Source of the DNA: Pseudarthrobacter chlorophenolicus A6
Lineage (GTDB): Bacteria; Actinomycetota; Actinomycetes; Actinomycetales; Micrococcaceae
Reading direction: 5' to 3'
DNA length: 64,000 nt
NCBI RefSeq assembly: GCF_000022025.1
Contig: NC_011886.1
Location: forward strand, 2,366,980 to 2,430,979
Each line of letters opens with the position of its first letter. The stretch's first letter is position 1. The notes beneath the pieces were generated by a model. The model was not told where the DNA came from, did not search any database, and saw nothing but the letters and a program-made list of their open reading frames with translations. Positions 33,966 through 44,314 of this stretch are shown piece after piece. Position numbers and translations under genes: made by a program.

Positions 33966-34038
33966 TGGAGCTGAGGGGACTCGAACCCCTGACCCCCTGC
34001 ATGCCATGCAGGTGCGCTACCAGCTGCGCCACAGCCCC
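33966..34038 (-). tRNA. tRNA-Ala (GGC)
   Basis: 73-nt cloverleaf on the minus strand: acceptor GGGGCTG/CAGCTCC with one G-U pair, D arm GGCGCAGCTGGTAGCGC, anticodon loop ATGGCAT (anticodon GGC) on a CCTGC/GCAGG stem, and T arm with GGTTCGAGTCC. Discriminator A; CCA is not encoded. It is identical to the copy at 34248. Confidence 0.97.
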
Positions 34039-34208
34039 GGAAACTTGCTGTTCCGGTCGGTTTCTCCGGAGCAACCTGACCAGCCTAATGCACTTTCCCC
34101 GCAGTACCAAATCGCTCCCACGGGCGGGTTTCAGTGGCCCCTGGCAGATGTTTGGGCTGTCTCCGCCGATAGCCCCTGACGCCCGGCCGGGACCGGGGCA
34201 CATAAAAA

Positions 34209-34241
34209 AATCCGCCGGAATCACAATGATTCCGGCGGATT
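34209..34241 (-). terminator. Terminator after the upstream tRNA-Ala copy
   Basis: AATCCGCCGGAATCA (34209-34223) pairs perfectly over 15 bp with TGATTCCGGCGGATT (34227-34241). On the minus strand it is followed by a run of seven T, a classic intrinsic terminator 7 bp after the tRNA at 34248. Confidence 0.92.
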
Positions 34242-34247
34242 GTCCGG

Positions 34248-34320
34248 TGGAGCTGAGGGGACTCGAACCCCTGACCCCCTGCATGCCATGCAGGTGCGCT
34301 ACCAGCTGCGCCACAGCCCC
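34248..34320 (-). tRNA. tRNA-Ala (GGC), second copy
   Basis: 73-nt tRNA identical to the copy at 33966-34038, with anticodon GGC and no encoded CCA. It is upstream on the same strand, 209 bp from the other copy, with its own terminator, so each is a separate transcription unit. Confidence 0.97.
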
Positions 34321-34434
34321 GAACTGCTGCCGCTCCTTCGAGCTTTTTTCGGGTTTCCCCGAAGCAACTCAAATATCTTAGATCAGCGGTTCCAGGAATT
34401 CCAAATCGGGAATACTCCGCGGAGCGGCGCGGGT

Positions 34435-34824
34435 TTATTCGCTGTCGGACGTGGCCGCGGCGGCGTCTTCCAGTTGCAGGTCCACCACCGGGCAGTCTTT
34501 CCAGAGCCGCTCAAGCGCGTAGAAGACCCGGTCCTCTTCGTGCTGGACGTGGATCACGATGTCGGAGTAGTCCAGGAGGACCCAGCGGCCGCCGGATCGG
34601 CCTTCGCGGCGGACCGGCCGCAGGTCCTGCTTGGCAAGTTCTTCCTCGATGCCGTCCACGATCGCGTTGACCTGACGCTCACTGGGGGCTGACGCAATGA
34701 GGAAAACGTCGGCCAGTGCCAGGCGTTCACTCACGTCGAGGGCAACAATGTCCTGGGCAAGCTTGTCCGCAGCAGCCTTGGCGGCGTCGCGGGCAATGGT
34801 GATGGATGTATCTGATGCAGTCAC
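34435..34824 (-). CDS. rsfS: Ribosome silencing factor RsfS
   Basis: 129-aa RsfS/Iojap protein, which binds ribosomal protein L14 and blocks subunit joining under starvation. The family pattern is clear: ALDVSERLALADVFLIASAP near residues 28-47, VDGIEEELAKQDLRPVRREG, and WVLLDYSDIVIHVQHEEDR. Length is normal. It lies 37 bp after the Pro/Ala-rich membrane protein gene and is the last gene of the nadD operon. Confidence 0.95.
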   Translation of the reverse strand: MTASDTSITIARDAAKAAADKLAQDIVALDVSERLALADVFLIASAPSERQVNAIVDGIEEELAKQDLRPVRREGRSGGRWVLLDYSDIVIHVQHEEDRVFYALERLWKDCPVVDLQLEDAAAATSDSE

Positions 34825-34861
34825 GGGACTCCTCGTTGATGGAAAAACAGGGTGCGGCAGG

Positions 34862-36328
34862 TCAGGGATTCATGCCGCTGATGATCAGGACGACGCCGGA
34901 CACGAGGGCCACGACACCGAAGGCAAGGATGCAGAACTGCAGGATGCGGTTGCGTCTCGCGCGGCCAAGGCCGGCGGTGGCTGCGTCCAGGGGTTCCAGC
35001 CCGTAGGCCGAGCTGGCCGGGACCCTCGGAACGTCCTCGAAGGTCGCCTGGCTGTCCGGAAAGACAACGGGCTTGGGACGAGTGGCCGCTTTGGCCGCAG
35101 CTTCCGCCCGCGCAATGACCTGCGAACGGCCGGACACCGGCTCGGCTGCGCGGGCCGCCCTGGCCGCCGGCTTCTTCTTACTGCCACCGGCTGCAGGAAC
35201 CTTGGTTCCCGGCCGGGTGGTGACCGGAACGTGGGATGTTGCCGGCGGCTTCATGACGGGACGGTCCACGCCGGGAACCTGGACGAATTCCAGCGGCGTG
35301 ACCATGGCCAGGTTGCTTGTGGTGGACGGGCCCGGCCGGTCCTGTGGCGGATTCGACTTGGGCGGGTTTGCCTTCGGCTGCGAAGCCGTGGGCGACGCTG
35401 CCTTGGGTGGCGGGTTCCCGAAGGGCGCGGCCTTAGGCTGGGCCGGCGCCGATCCTGCGTCCGCGGCCTGGCCGTCGGCGGGAGCTCCAGCTCCGCCGGC
35501 CTGCTCCGCCAGTTTCTGCCGGGCCATCGCACGCCGGTTCAGCACTGCTGCGCGTTCCGCCAAGGCGATCTGCTCAGCAAGGATTTCTGGATCCACCGCC
35601 TCCGGATCCATGGAGGCGATGTGCTCCATCTTGGCGATCTGGTTTTTGGCCTGCTCGGCAATCAGGGAACGGGCCGCAAGCGCCTGTTCAACAGTCATCC
35701 CCGCAGGGCCGGAGGGAGCGCCGGCCGTCTTCGGTGCCGGCGTGCCGGACGGCGCACCCGGCGCCGCCGGTGCCTTGCTCTCTCCCCCGGCGGATGGTGC
35801 AGCTGTACTGTCGCCGGCGGGTTCCGGACGGACAGGCGCTTTCGACGGGACAACAGCCGGCGTGGCGGCGGGAGGAACGATCGGGTTGGCCGAGGTGAGG
35901 GCCTGCTCCTTCAGCTGCTGCAGGCGGAGCTGGCGGCGGGTGGGAGGACCGCCCGCGGCAAGCTGGCCTTCCTTTTCCTCCAGGTCCTTGATGGTGCGCA
36001 GGGCTGCCCTGTCCCTGGCGCGGATTTGGGATGACCGTTGCGTGTGTGCCGGCACCGCGGCGGGCTGGTCCACGGGCTGCTGGTCCCGGTCGGGAGCTGC
36101 AGGAAGTTTCGCGGCAGCAGGTTTGGCGGGCGCAGGTTTGGCGGGCGCAGGCGCAGCGGCTGCCACGGGCTTTTGGGGCTTCCCGGTTGTCCCGGCCGTC
36201 GCGGCTGACGACGGCTTCGTGGCAGGCGAAGGCTGGTCCTTGCCCGCGGGAACTGCCGCCTGCTGGGCGGCGTCCCGCGCCTTCCGGAGTTCCCGGCGGC
36301 TGCGGATGGGGGGTTGTTCCTGGCTCAT
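34862..36328 (-). CDS. Pro/Ala-rich protein with single C-terminal membrane helix
   Basis: 488-aa protein. Residues 1-460 are low-complexity, rich in Ala, Pro, Lys and Gln, with short helical stretches (RDRAALRTIKDLEEKEGQLA; ASMDPEAVDPEILAEQIAL; AAVLNRRAMARQKLAEQ). The only hydrophobic segment is near the C-terminus (ILQFCILAFGVVALVSGVVL), ending GMNP. This predicts a tail-anchored protein with a long disordered cytosolic part, or the reverse if secreted. It starts 7 bp after the nadD stop and precedes rsfS, so it is in their operon. Function unknown. Confidence 0.8.
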   Translation of the reverse strand: MSQEQPPIRSRRELRKARDAAQQAAVPAGKDQPSPATKPSSAATAGTTGKPQKPVAAAAPAPAKPAPAKPAAAKLPAAPDRDQQPVDQPAAVPAHTQRSSQIRARDRAALRTIKDLEEKEGQLAAGGPPTRRQLRLQQLKEQALTSANPIVPPAATPAVVPSKAPVRPEPAGDSTAAPSAGGESKAPAAPGAPSGTPAPKTAGAPSGPAGMTVEQALAARSLIAEQAKNQIAKMEHIASMDPEAVDPEILAEQIALAERAAVLNRRAMARQKLAEQAGGAGAPADGQAADAGSAPAQPKAAPFGNPPPKAASPTASQPKANPPKSNPPQDRPGPSTTSNLAMVTPLEFVQVPGVDRPVMKPPATSHVPVTTRPGTKVPAAGGSKKKPAARAARAAEPVSGRSQVIARAEAAAKAATRPKPVVFPDSQATFEDVPRVPASSAYGLEPLDAATAGLGRARRNRILQFCILAFGVVALVSGVVLIISGMNP

Positions 36329-36335
36329 TGAGAAC

Positions 36336-36986
36336 TCATTCAGTGCTGGCTCGTTCGCGTGCTTCGGAAGATTGATCGTCCCCGGCTGCCGGTGCGTACA
36401 GCCCATACTTCGCGATGTACTGCACCACGCCATCAGGTACCAGGTACCAAACGGGATCGTTTCCCGCTACCCGGGTGCGGCAGTCTGTGGAAGAGATGGC
36501 CATGGCCGGCACTTCGAGGAGGCTGACGTCGTCGCGCCCCATGCCGTCAAGGACGTGGCCCGGACGGGTGACTCCAACGAAATGGGCCAGGGACCACAGT
36601 TCGTCGATGTCCTTCCAGGACAGGATCTGCGCGAGGGCATCAGCGCCGGTAATGAAGAACAGGTCCGCGTCAGGGCGCTGCGCGCGAAGGTCGCGCAGGG
36701 TGTCGATGGTGTACGTGGGACCGGGGCGGTCCACATCCACCCGGCTCACCGTGAACCTCGGATTGGAGGCAGTGGCGATGACCGTCATCAGGTAGCGGTG
36801 TTCCGGCTCGGTAACCCGTTTGTGGGACTTCTGCCATGGCTGTCCGGTGGGGACAAAGACGACCTCGTCCAGGTCGAATTCCGCAGCCACCTCACTGGCG
36901 GCAACAAGGTGGCCGTGATGGATGGGGTCGAACGTCCCGCCCATCACGCCCAGCCGGATCCGGCCCTTGTCACTGCTCCGGCGCAA
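36336..36986 (-). CDS. nadD: Nicotinate-nucleotide adenylyltransferase
   Basis: 216-aa enzyme that joins ATP to nicotinate mononucleotide in NAD synthesis. The nucleotidyltransferase motifs are [20 protein letters not shown] at the N-terminus (HxGH) and [10 protein letters not shown] near residue 170 (SSTxxR). The start is TTG at 36986, 13 bp after the upstream small gene's stop; no ATG fits before the GGTFDP motif. Neighbours proA, proB and rsfS are the usual order in actinobacteria. Confidence 0.95.
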   Translation of the reverse strand: MRRSSDKGRIRLGVMGGTFDPIHHGHLVAASEVAAEFDLDEVVFVPTGQPWQKSHKRVTEPEHRYLMTVIATASNPRFTVSRVDVDRPGPTYTIDTLRDLRAQRPDADLFFITGADALAQILSWKDIDELWSLAHFVGVTRPGHVLDGMGRDDVSLLEVPAMAISSTDCRTRVAGNDPVWYLVPDGVVQYIAKYGLYAPAAGDDQSSEARERASTE

Positions 36987-36999
36987 AATGCGGGAAATG

Positions 37000-37239
37000 T
37001 TAGTGGCCCTGCCCGCGATCGTGCTTGTTCGGGTGCTGGCGGTGCGGGTCCGCGTGCTCCTCCGTGGCGGTGTGGCGGTTGCCCAGGTTGGTATAGGACA
37101 ACGTGACGAACATCATGACCATCAGGATCGCAAACATGACAATGCCGAAGACCCACGGCTCAGCCCACAGCGGCGCGAGTTCCTCGTGTTCAGCTTCGCC
37201 TGCGGCGGCGATGGTCGTGGCGATCTGCTGGAACAGCAT
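37000..37239 (-). CDS. Small membrane protein with His-rich tail
   Basis: 79-aa protein starting at an ATG with AGGGGAG 4 nt upstream. One membrane helix at about residues 29-50 ([20 protein letters not shown]), then a hydrophilic tail rich in His and Asn ([22 protein letters not shown]). It sits between proA and nadD on the same strand. The His cluster could bind metal (inference). No family recognised. Confidence 0.78.
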   Translation of the reverse strand: MLFQQIATTIAAAGEAEHEELAPLWAEPWVFGIVMFAILMVMMFVTLSYTNLGNRHTATEEHADPHRQHPNKHDRGQGH

Positions 37240-37267
37240 GTTCTCCCCTAGGTTCAAGTATTTTGGG

Positions 37268-37287
37268 GCAGCGGACTTTCCCGCTGC
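37268..37287. terminator. Weak hairpin between proA and the small membrane protein gene
   Basis: GCAGCGG and CCGCTGC pair over 7 bp with a 6-nt loop. The T-run follows on the plus strand, so it is a poor terminator for the minus-strand operon. Confidence 0.35.
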
Positions 37288-37319
37288 TTTTTTGGCGTCT
37301 GGTCTATGTTACCGCGTTG

Positions 37320-38699
37320 CTACCCGCGGACCTGGCCTTCACCCTGGACGATCCACTTGGTGGTGGTGAGCTCGGTGAGCCCCATGGGCCCGCGGGCATG
37401 CAGCTTCTGGGTGGAGATGCCCACTTCGGCGCCGAGCCCGAGCTCCCCGCCATCGGTAAACCGGGTGGAAGCGTTGACGATCACGGCAGCGGAATCCACC
37501 TCGGCGATGAACCGTTCGGCATTGGCGAGGTCGTTGGTGAGGATCGCCTCCGTGTGGCCCGTGGACCACTTCCGGATGTGGCGGACCGCTTCGTCCAGAC
37601 TGTCCACCATTGCCACGGCAAGGTCCAGGTCCATGTACTCCGTGCCCCAGTCCTCGTCCGTGGCGGCGTCGGCAGCTACCGAAGCCGGGAGGGCCGCACG
37701 GACGCGCTCATCGGCATGCAGGCGGACGCCGGCCTTGCTGAGCGCTTTGGCCACGGCGGGAAGGACGGTAGACCCGGAATGGACCAGGAGGGTTTCCACG
37801 GTGTTGCAGACGCTGGGCCGCTGCGTCTTGGCGTTGAGGAGGATCTCCACGGCCATGTCTTCGTTGGCCGATTCGTCGATGAAGATATGGACGTTGCCTT
37901 CGCCTGTCTCGATGACGGGCACGGCGGAGTTGGTCACCACCGACTGGATGAGGTCGCGGCCGCCCCGCGGGATGAGGACGTCTACCCTGCCGCGGGCACG
38001 CATCAGCACGGTGGCGCCGGCACGGCCGTACTGGTCCACCGTCTGGACGGCGTCCGCGGGCAGCCCCACCGACTCCAGGGCTTCGCGCAAGACCCTGACC
38101 AGGACGCCGTTGGTTGATTCCGCCGCGCTGCCGCCGCGAAGGATGACGGCGTTGCCGCTCTTAAGTGCAAGTCCTGCGATGTCTACGGTGACGTTGGGCC
38201 GGGCTTCGTAAATGGCCGCCACAACACCCATGGGAACGTTGACCTGGCGCAGCCGCAGTCCGTTAGGAAGGGTCTGGCCGCGGACCACGTTGCCTACGGG
38301 GTCCGGCAGGTTGGCGAGGTTCTCCAGGGCGGCCACCAGTCCGTCGATGCGGGCGTCGGTGAGCGTCAGCCGGTCCAGCAGCGCTGCCGATGTTCCGTTG
38401 GCCTTGCCGTTGGCGACGTCTCGCGCGTTGGCGTCGAGAATGGCGCGGGTGTTGGCCTGAAGCGCCGCCCCGACGGCGCGCAGGCCGCGGTCCTTCCAGG
38501 CCCGGTTGGCCATGGCCATCCGGCGGGCGGCGTGGCGCGAACGGTCGGCGATGGCGTGTACCGCGGCCTCGATTCCGGCATCGGTGAGCGGACCGTCCCC
38601 CGGGGCGGGAGCTGCTGAGGGGGCCTGCCGCTGCGGGGTGGCCGTGGCGGCGGTGTCTGCGGAGTTGTCGGCAGTCGTGTGGATCAGGGCCTCAGTCAT
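37320..38699 (-). CDS. proA: Glutamate-5-semialdehyde dehydrogenase
   Basis: 459-aa enzyme that reduces gamma-glutamyl phosphate to glutamate semialdehyde in proline synthesis. The NADP-binding VNVPMGVVAAIYEARPNVT, the catalytic cysteine in QRPSVCNTVETLLVH, and the C-terminal RGPMGLTELTTTKW are all present. An N-terminal extension of about 35 residues (Ala/Thr/Gln-rich) is atypical; the true start could be further in, but the ATG at 38699 is the first in frame. It follows proB by 26 bp. Confidence 0.96.
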   Translation of the reverse strand: MTEALIHTTADNSADTAATATPQRQAPSAAPAPGDGPLTDAGIEAAVHAIADRSRHAARRMAMANRAWKDRGLRAVGAALQANTRAILDANARDVANGKANGTSAALLDRLTLTDARIDGLVAALENLANLPDPVGNVVRGQTLPNGLRLRQVNVPMGVVAAIYEARPNVTVDIAGLALKSGNAVILRGGSAAESTNGVLVRVLREALESVGLPADAVQTVDQYGRAGATVLMRARGRVDVLIPRGGRDLIQSVVTNSAVPVIETGEGNVHIFIDESANEDMAVEILLNAKTQRPSVCNTVETLLVHSGSTVLPAVAKALSKAGVRLHADERVRAALPASVAADAATDEDWGTEYMDLDLAVAMVDSLDEAVRHIRKWSTGHTEAILTNDLANAERFIAEVDSAAVIVNASTRFTDGGELGLGAEVGISTQKLHARGPMGLTELTTTKWIVQGEGQVRG

Positions 38700-38725
38700 G
38701 GTTCAAGTTTAGGCGAGGCGCCGGT

Positions 38726-41495
<2,770 letters not shown>

Positions 41496-41524
41496 CTATC
41501 GATTGTAATGCGCTTAAAAGAACA

Positions 41525-41552
41525 GTGGAGCGGGCCAACTGGCCCGCTCCAC
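41525..41552 (-). terminator. Hairpin between rpmA and obgE
   Basis: GTGGAGCGGGCC (41525-41536) pairs perfectly with GGCCCGCTCCAC (41541-41552); on the minus strand it is followed by TGTTCTTTT. It probably lowers read-through from the ribosomal genes into obgE-proBA. Confidence 0.8.
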
Positions 41553-41569
41553 CGCTTCAGAACTGGTTG

Positions 41570-41833
41570 TTACTCTGCAGCTGCAGCAGCAACGATGTTG
41601 ACGACGCGACGACCGCGGCGGGTACCGAATTCAACGGCGCCCGGGGTCAGTGCGAACAGGGTGTCGTCGCCGCCACGGCCAACGCCGGCGCCCGGGTGGA
41701 AGTGGGTGCCACGCTGGCGGACGATGATCTCGCCGGCGGAAACTACCTGGCCGCCGAAGCGCTTGACGCCGAGGTACTGTGCGTTGGAGTCACGACCGTT
41801 GCGAGTGGAGCTCGCGCCCTTTTTATGTGCCAT
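41570..41833 (-). CDS. rpmA: 50S ribosomal protein L27
   Basis: 87-aa large-subunit protein near the peptidyl-transferase centre. N-terminus [18 protein letters not shown] without the firmicute cleaved leader, followed by [20 protein letters not shown] and [11 protein letters not shown]. Length normal. It follows rplU by 60 bp. Confidence 0.98.
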   Translation of the reverse strand: MAHKKGASSTRNGRDSNAQYLGVKRFGGQVVSAGEIIVRQRGTHFHPGAGVGRGGDDTLFALTPGAVEFGTRRGRRVVNIVAAAAAE

Positions 41834-41893
41834 CTGAAATGCCTGCCTTTAAATTCTGGGGAATCTGCTGAAAACCTGAACAGTAACCGGTGG

Positions 41894-42214
41894 TTACTTG
41901 ATGCCAGTGATCTTGACCTTGGTCAGTTCCTGACGGTGACCCTGGCGCTTCTTGTAACCGGTCTTGTTCTTGAACTTCTGGATGACAATCTTAGGACCAC
42001 GGAGGTCCTGGAGGATTTCAGCCGTAACGGTCACCTTGGCCAGGTCAGCAGCGGCAGTGGTGATCTTGTCACCATCAACCAGGAGCAGTGCGGGCAGCTC
42101 GATGGTGCTGCCAGCCCCACCGGCGACGCGGTTCAGGGTAACGAAGTCTCCAACAGAAACCTTCTCTTGGCGGCCGCCTGCGCGGACAATCGCGTACACC
42201 ACTTGGGAACTCAC
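41894..42214 (-). CDS. rplU: 50S ribosomal protein L21
   Basis: 106-aa large-subunit protein. Family segments are [32 protein letters not shown], and the basic [19 protein letters not shown]. Start GTG at 42214 after AGAGAA; an internal GTG at 42202 is less likely. It is the first gene of the rplU-rpmA unit. Confidence 0.97.
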   Translation of the reverse strand: MSSQVVYAIVRAGGRQEKVSVGDFVTLNRVAGGAGSTIELPALLLVDGDKITTAAADLAKVTVTAEILQDLRGPKIVIQKFKNKTGYKKRQGHRQELTKVKITGIK

Positions 42215-42534
42215 TTCTCTCGACGTTTATAACTAAAATTGCGTGCGGCACCCGTGCACTGGTTGGCTGGGTTCCCGCTGTGCCTCAACGCCGTGGATTT
42301 CCCGAAGGTCTCCATGAGTTATCCCGCAGGACTGCCTTGTGTTTTCCACGTTGGCATGTTCCCGGGGTCATAACCCAAGTGTTGGCGTAAGCACCGAAGA
42401 TCCAGAATACGCTAATTCCGTCTCCGGCCGCAAATGAGGCTGGCTCCGGCGGGTCGGCTGTGATAGGAACCACAGACATCGTCCGCCACCGGGGCCGTGC
42501 CACACCATAGTACCGGCAGCACGGCCCGGCAGCT
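42215..42534. other. Intergenic region between thiD-tenA and rplU
   Basis: 320 bp with no credible gene. The part next to rplU is AT-richer than its surroundings (around 42228-42240) and probably contains the rplU promoter. I see no clear terminator for the thiD-tenA gene and no known ribosomal-protein leader. Confidence 0.5.
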
Positions 42535-44091
42535 TCAGGAGTGGAGCCGCGGCGCGTCGAAGAACTCCACTTCCAGCCGGCAGGACTGCCGGAAAGCGGT
42601 GGCCATGGCCTGCCGCTCGTCATCGGAGGCCTTCCGTGCAGCGTCGTCCACCATAGCGATGGCCCGGCGTGTTGCCGCTGCGAAATCCTCGTCGGCATAG
42701 GTGCGCAGCCACTCGGCGTAAGGGTGGCCTGCCGGTTCCCCGTCCGCAAGGAACCTTGCATGGAGCGCCTTGCCGGCGTCCGCGTACAGCCAGAAGCAGG
42801 GCAGGACAGCTGCCGCCAGGACTGCATAGCTTCCCGACGCCGACGCAGCGGTCAGGTGGTCCACGTAGGCCTTGGTGACGGGCCCCAGTTGGGGACGGAC
42901 GGTGCGGGTGCTGAGCCAGGAACGGTGCAGTTCCGACTCCACTTCGAGGCATTGCCGTGCCGAGCCCGCCCAGAACAGCTGCTCGGCTTCCGTGGGGGCC
43001 AGCGCGCTGGCCCGGGCAAGGACGCGCGAATACCCGTTCAGGTAGATGGCATCCTGCGCAAGGTAATACGCGAACTCGTTTTCCGGAAGTGTCCCCGAGG
43101 CCAGGCCCTCGATGAAGTCCAAGGCGTAGATGGCCTCAAGGTGGACGTCGGCATCTTTCCGCAGTTGCGCCGTGAAGTCGCCTGGCCGAAGGGCTTTCCG
43201 GATGTGGTGGAAATGGTGCACAGGCCCGTTGCCTGTTCCCACCTCCAGCACATCAGACGCCGCCAACGCCCCAGCAAGCCAGGGTTTTACTTCCCGAAGA
43301 GCTGCTTCCCAGTTGCCTACCTGTGCCTGGACCGTTGCCATGGCGGAGGACAGGGAGCAGCCTGTGCCGTGGCTGTTGCGCGTTGCAACCCGCTCCCCCG
43401 GGATTTCGACGACGTCAGCAGACAGCATGCCGGCCGGGCCAATCAGGGCGTCCGGGCAACTGCTGCCCTGCAGGTGCCCGCCTTTGACCAGTACGGCAGT
43501 GCCGGTGGCATCGGCCAGCCGCCTGCCCTGTTCCAGGGCTGCCTCCCACGTGTCCTGTACGTCTTCCTCCAGCAGCATGGCCAGCTCAGCCAGGTTGGGG
43601 GTGACAAGGTGGGCCAGCGGCACCAGGTTGCGGAGCGCGGCTTCGGCGCTCTCCTGCAGCAGCCGGTCCCCGCTGGTGGCAACCATGACGGGGTCCAGGA
43701 CCACGACGGCGGGGCGCACCTTCTCCAGCCAGGTGCGCACGGCGGCGATCACCTCGGCGTCGCCCAGCATGCCGATCTTGACGGCGTCCACGTGGATGTC
43801 GTCGCTGATGGCCGCCAGCTGCTGTGCCAGGAACGATGCCGGAGGAACATGGACAGCGGTCACCCCACGGGTGTTTTGGGCTGTGAGGGCAGTGATGGCG
43901 GCCATGCCGTAGCCGCCGTGGGCCGCGATGCTTTTGAGGTCCGCCTGGATGCCGGCCCCGCCGGAGGGGTCCGAGCCCGCGATGGCCAGGACGCGGGGCA
44001 CGTCCCGTCCGGCTGCCGTCAGTGCGGCGGCGGAGGGATTGGGGAACGGCGTGGCTGCAGGTATGGCAAGGGTCGTAGACAAAAGAGACAT
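42535..44091 (-). CDS. thiD: Bifunctional HMP kinase/HMP-P kinase fused to TenA (thiaminase II-like)
   Basis: 518-aa fusion in thiamine synthesis and salvage. Residues about 30-280 are ThiD (AIAGSDPSGGAGIQADLKS; VLVKGGHLQGSSC; NSHGTGCSLSSAMA), which phosphorylates hydroxymethylpyrimidine twice. Residues about 300-518 are TenA (YYLAQDAIYLNGYSRVLARA; the catalytic-type Cys in VLPCFWLYADAG), which hydrolyses thiamine breakdown products. A TPP riboswitch ends at its start codon. The ATG at 44091 abuts the GAAGGGA site, so the TTG at 44082 with an 8-nt spacing is an alternative start. Confidence 0.95.
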   Translation of the reverse strand: MSLLSTTLAIPAATPFPNPSAAALTAAGRDVPRVLAIAGSDPSGGAGIQADLKSIAAHGGYGMAAITALTAQNTRGVTAVHVPPASFLAQQLAAISDDIHVDAVKIGMLGDAEVIAAVRTWLEKVRPAVVVLDPVMVATSGDRLLQESAEAALRNLVPLAHLVTPNLAELAMLLEEDVQDTWEAALEQGRRLADATGTAVLVKGGHLQGSSCPDALIGPAGMLSADVVEIPGERVATRNSHGTGCSLSSAMATVQAQVGNWEAALREVKPWLAGALAASDVLEVGTGNGPVHHFHHIRKALRPGDFTAQLRKDADVHLEAIYALDFIEGLASGTLPENEFAYYLAQDAIYLNGYSRVLARASALAPTEAEQLFWAGSARQCLEVESELHRSWLSTRTVRPQLGPVTKAYVDHLTAASASGSYAVLAAAVLPCFWLYADAGKALHARFLADGEPAGHPYAEWLRTYADEDFAAATRRAIAMVDDAARKASDDERQAMATAFRQSCRLEVEFFDAPRLHS

Positions 44092-44170
44092 CCCTTCGCC
44101 GGTACTAACCGGACAGGTTCAACGGGTGTGGATCTCAGCCGGGCCTGGTGCGCGGCACCCCGTGTCGGTT
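44092..44170 (-). promoter_or_regulatory. TPP riboswitch controlling thiD-tenA
   Basis: On the minus strand the THI-box is clear: ACACGGGGTGCC, then GGCTGAGATCC, ACACCCGTTGAACCTG, and the closing CCGGCGAAGGGATG. It binds thiamine pyrophosphate. The last aptamer strand contains the GAAGGGA ribosome-binding site and touches the start codon, so control is translational by masking that site. Confidence 0.95.
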
Positions 44171-44260
44171 CCCCAGCCTAGCCGTTGGACAGCAGTCAAC
44201 CGAAAGGTGACTGCCCCTGTTAAGCGCGCTGCTGAGGGGGACTCCCTGTTAACGGCAGAA

Positions 44261-44292
44261 GCCCGGCCCACCACAGGAGTGGCGGGCCGGGC
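44261..44292 (-). terminator. Terminator of rne
   Basis: GCCCGGCCC (44261-44269) pairs with GGGCCGGGC (44284-44292), and CCAC with GTGG inside it, after a single mismatch. It lies 23 bp after the rne stop codon; no strong U-run. Confidence 0.7.
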
Positions 44293-44314
44293 ATCTGGCG
44301 TTACCTGGGTCCGG

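Noticed and set aside
33966..34320. tRNA-Ala pair as a possible integration site
   Set aside because: No integrase gene and no direct repeat of the tRNA 3' end other than the complete second copy.
35073..37106. A 677-codon open frame on the plus strand
   Set aside because: It is antisense to the Pro/Ala-rich protein and nadD, spans their junction and contains no recognisable motif.
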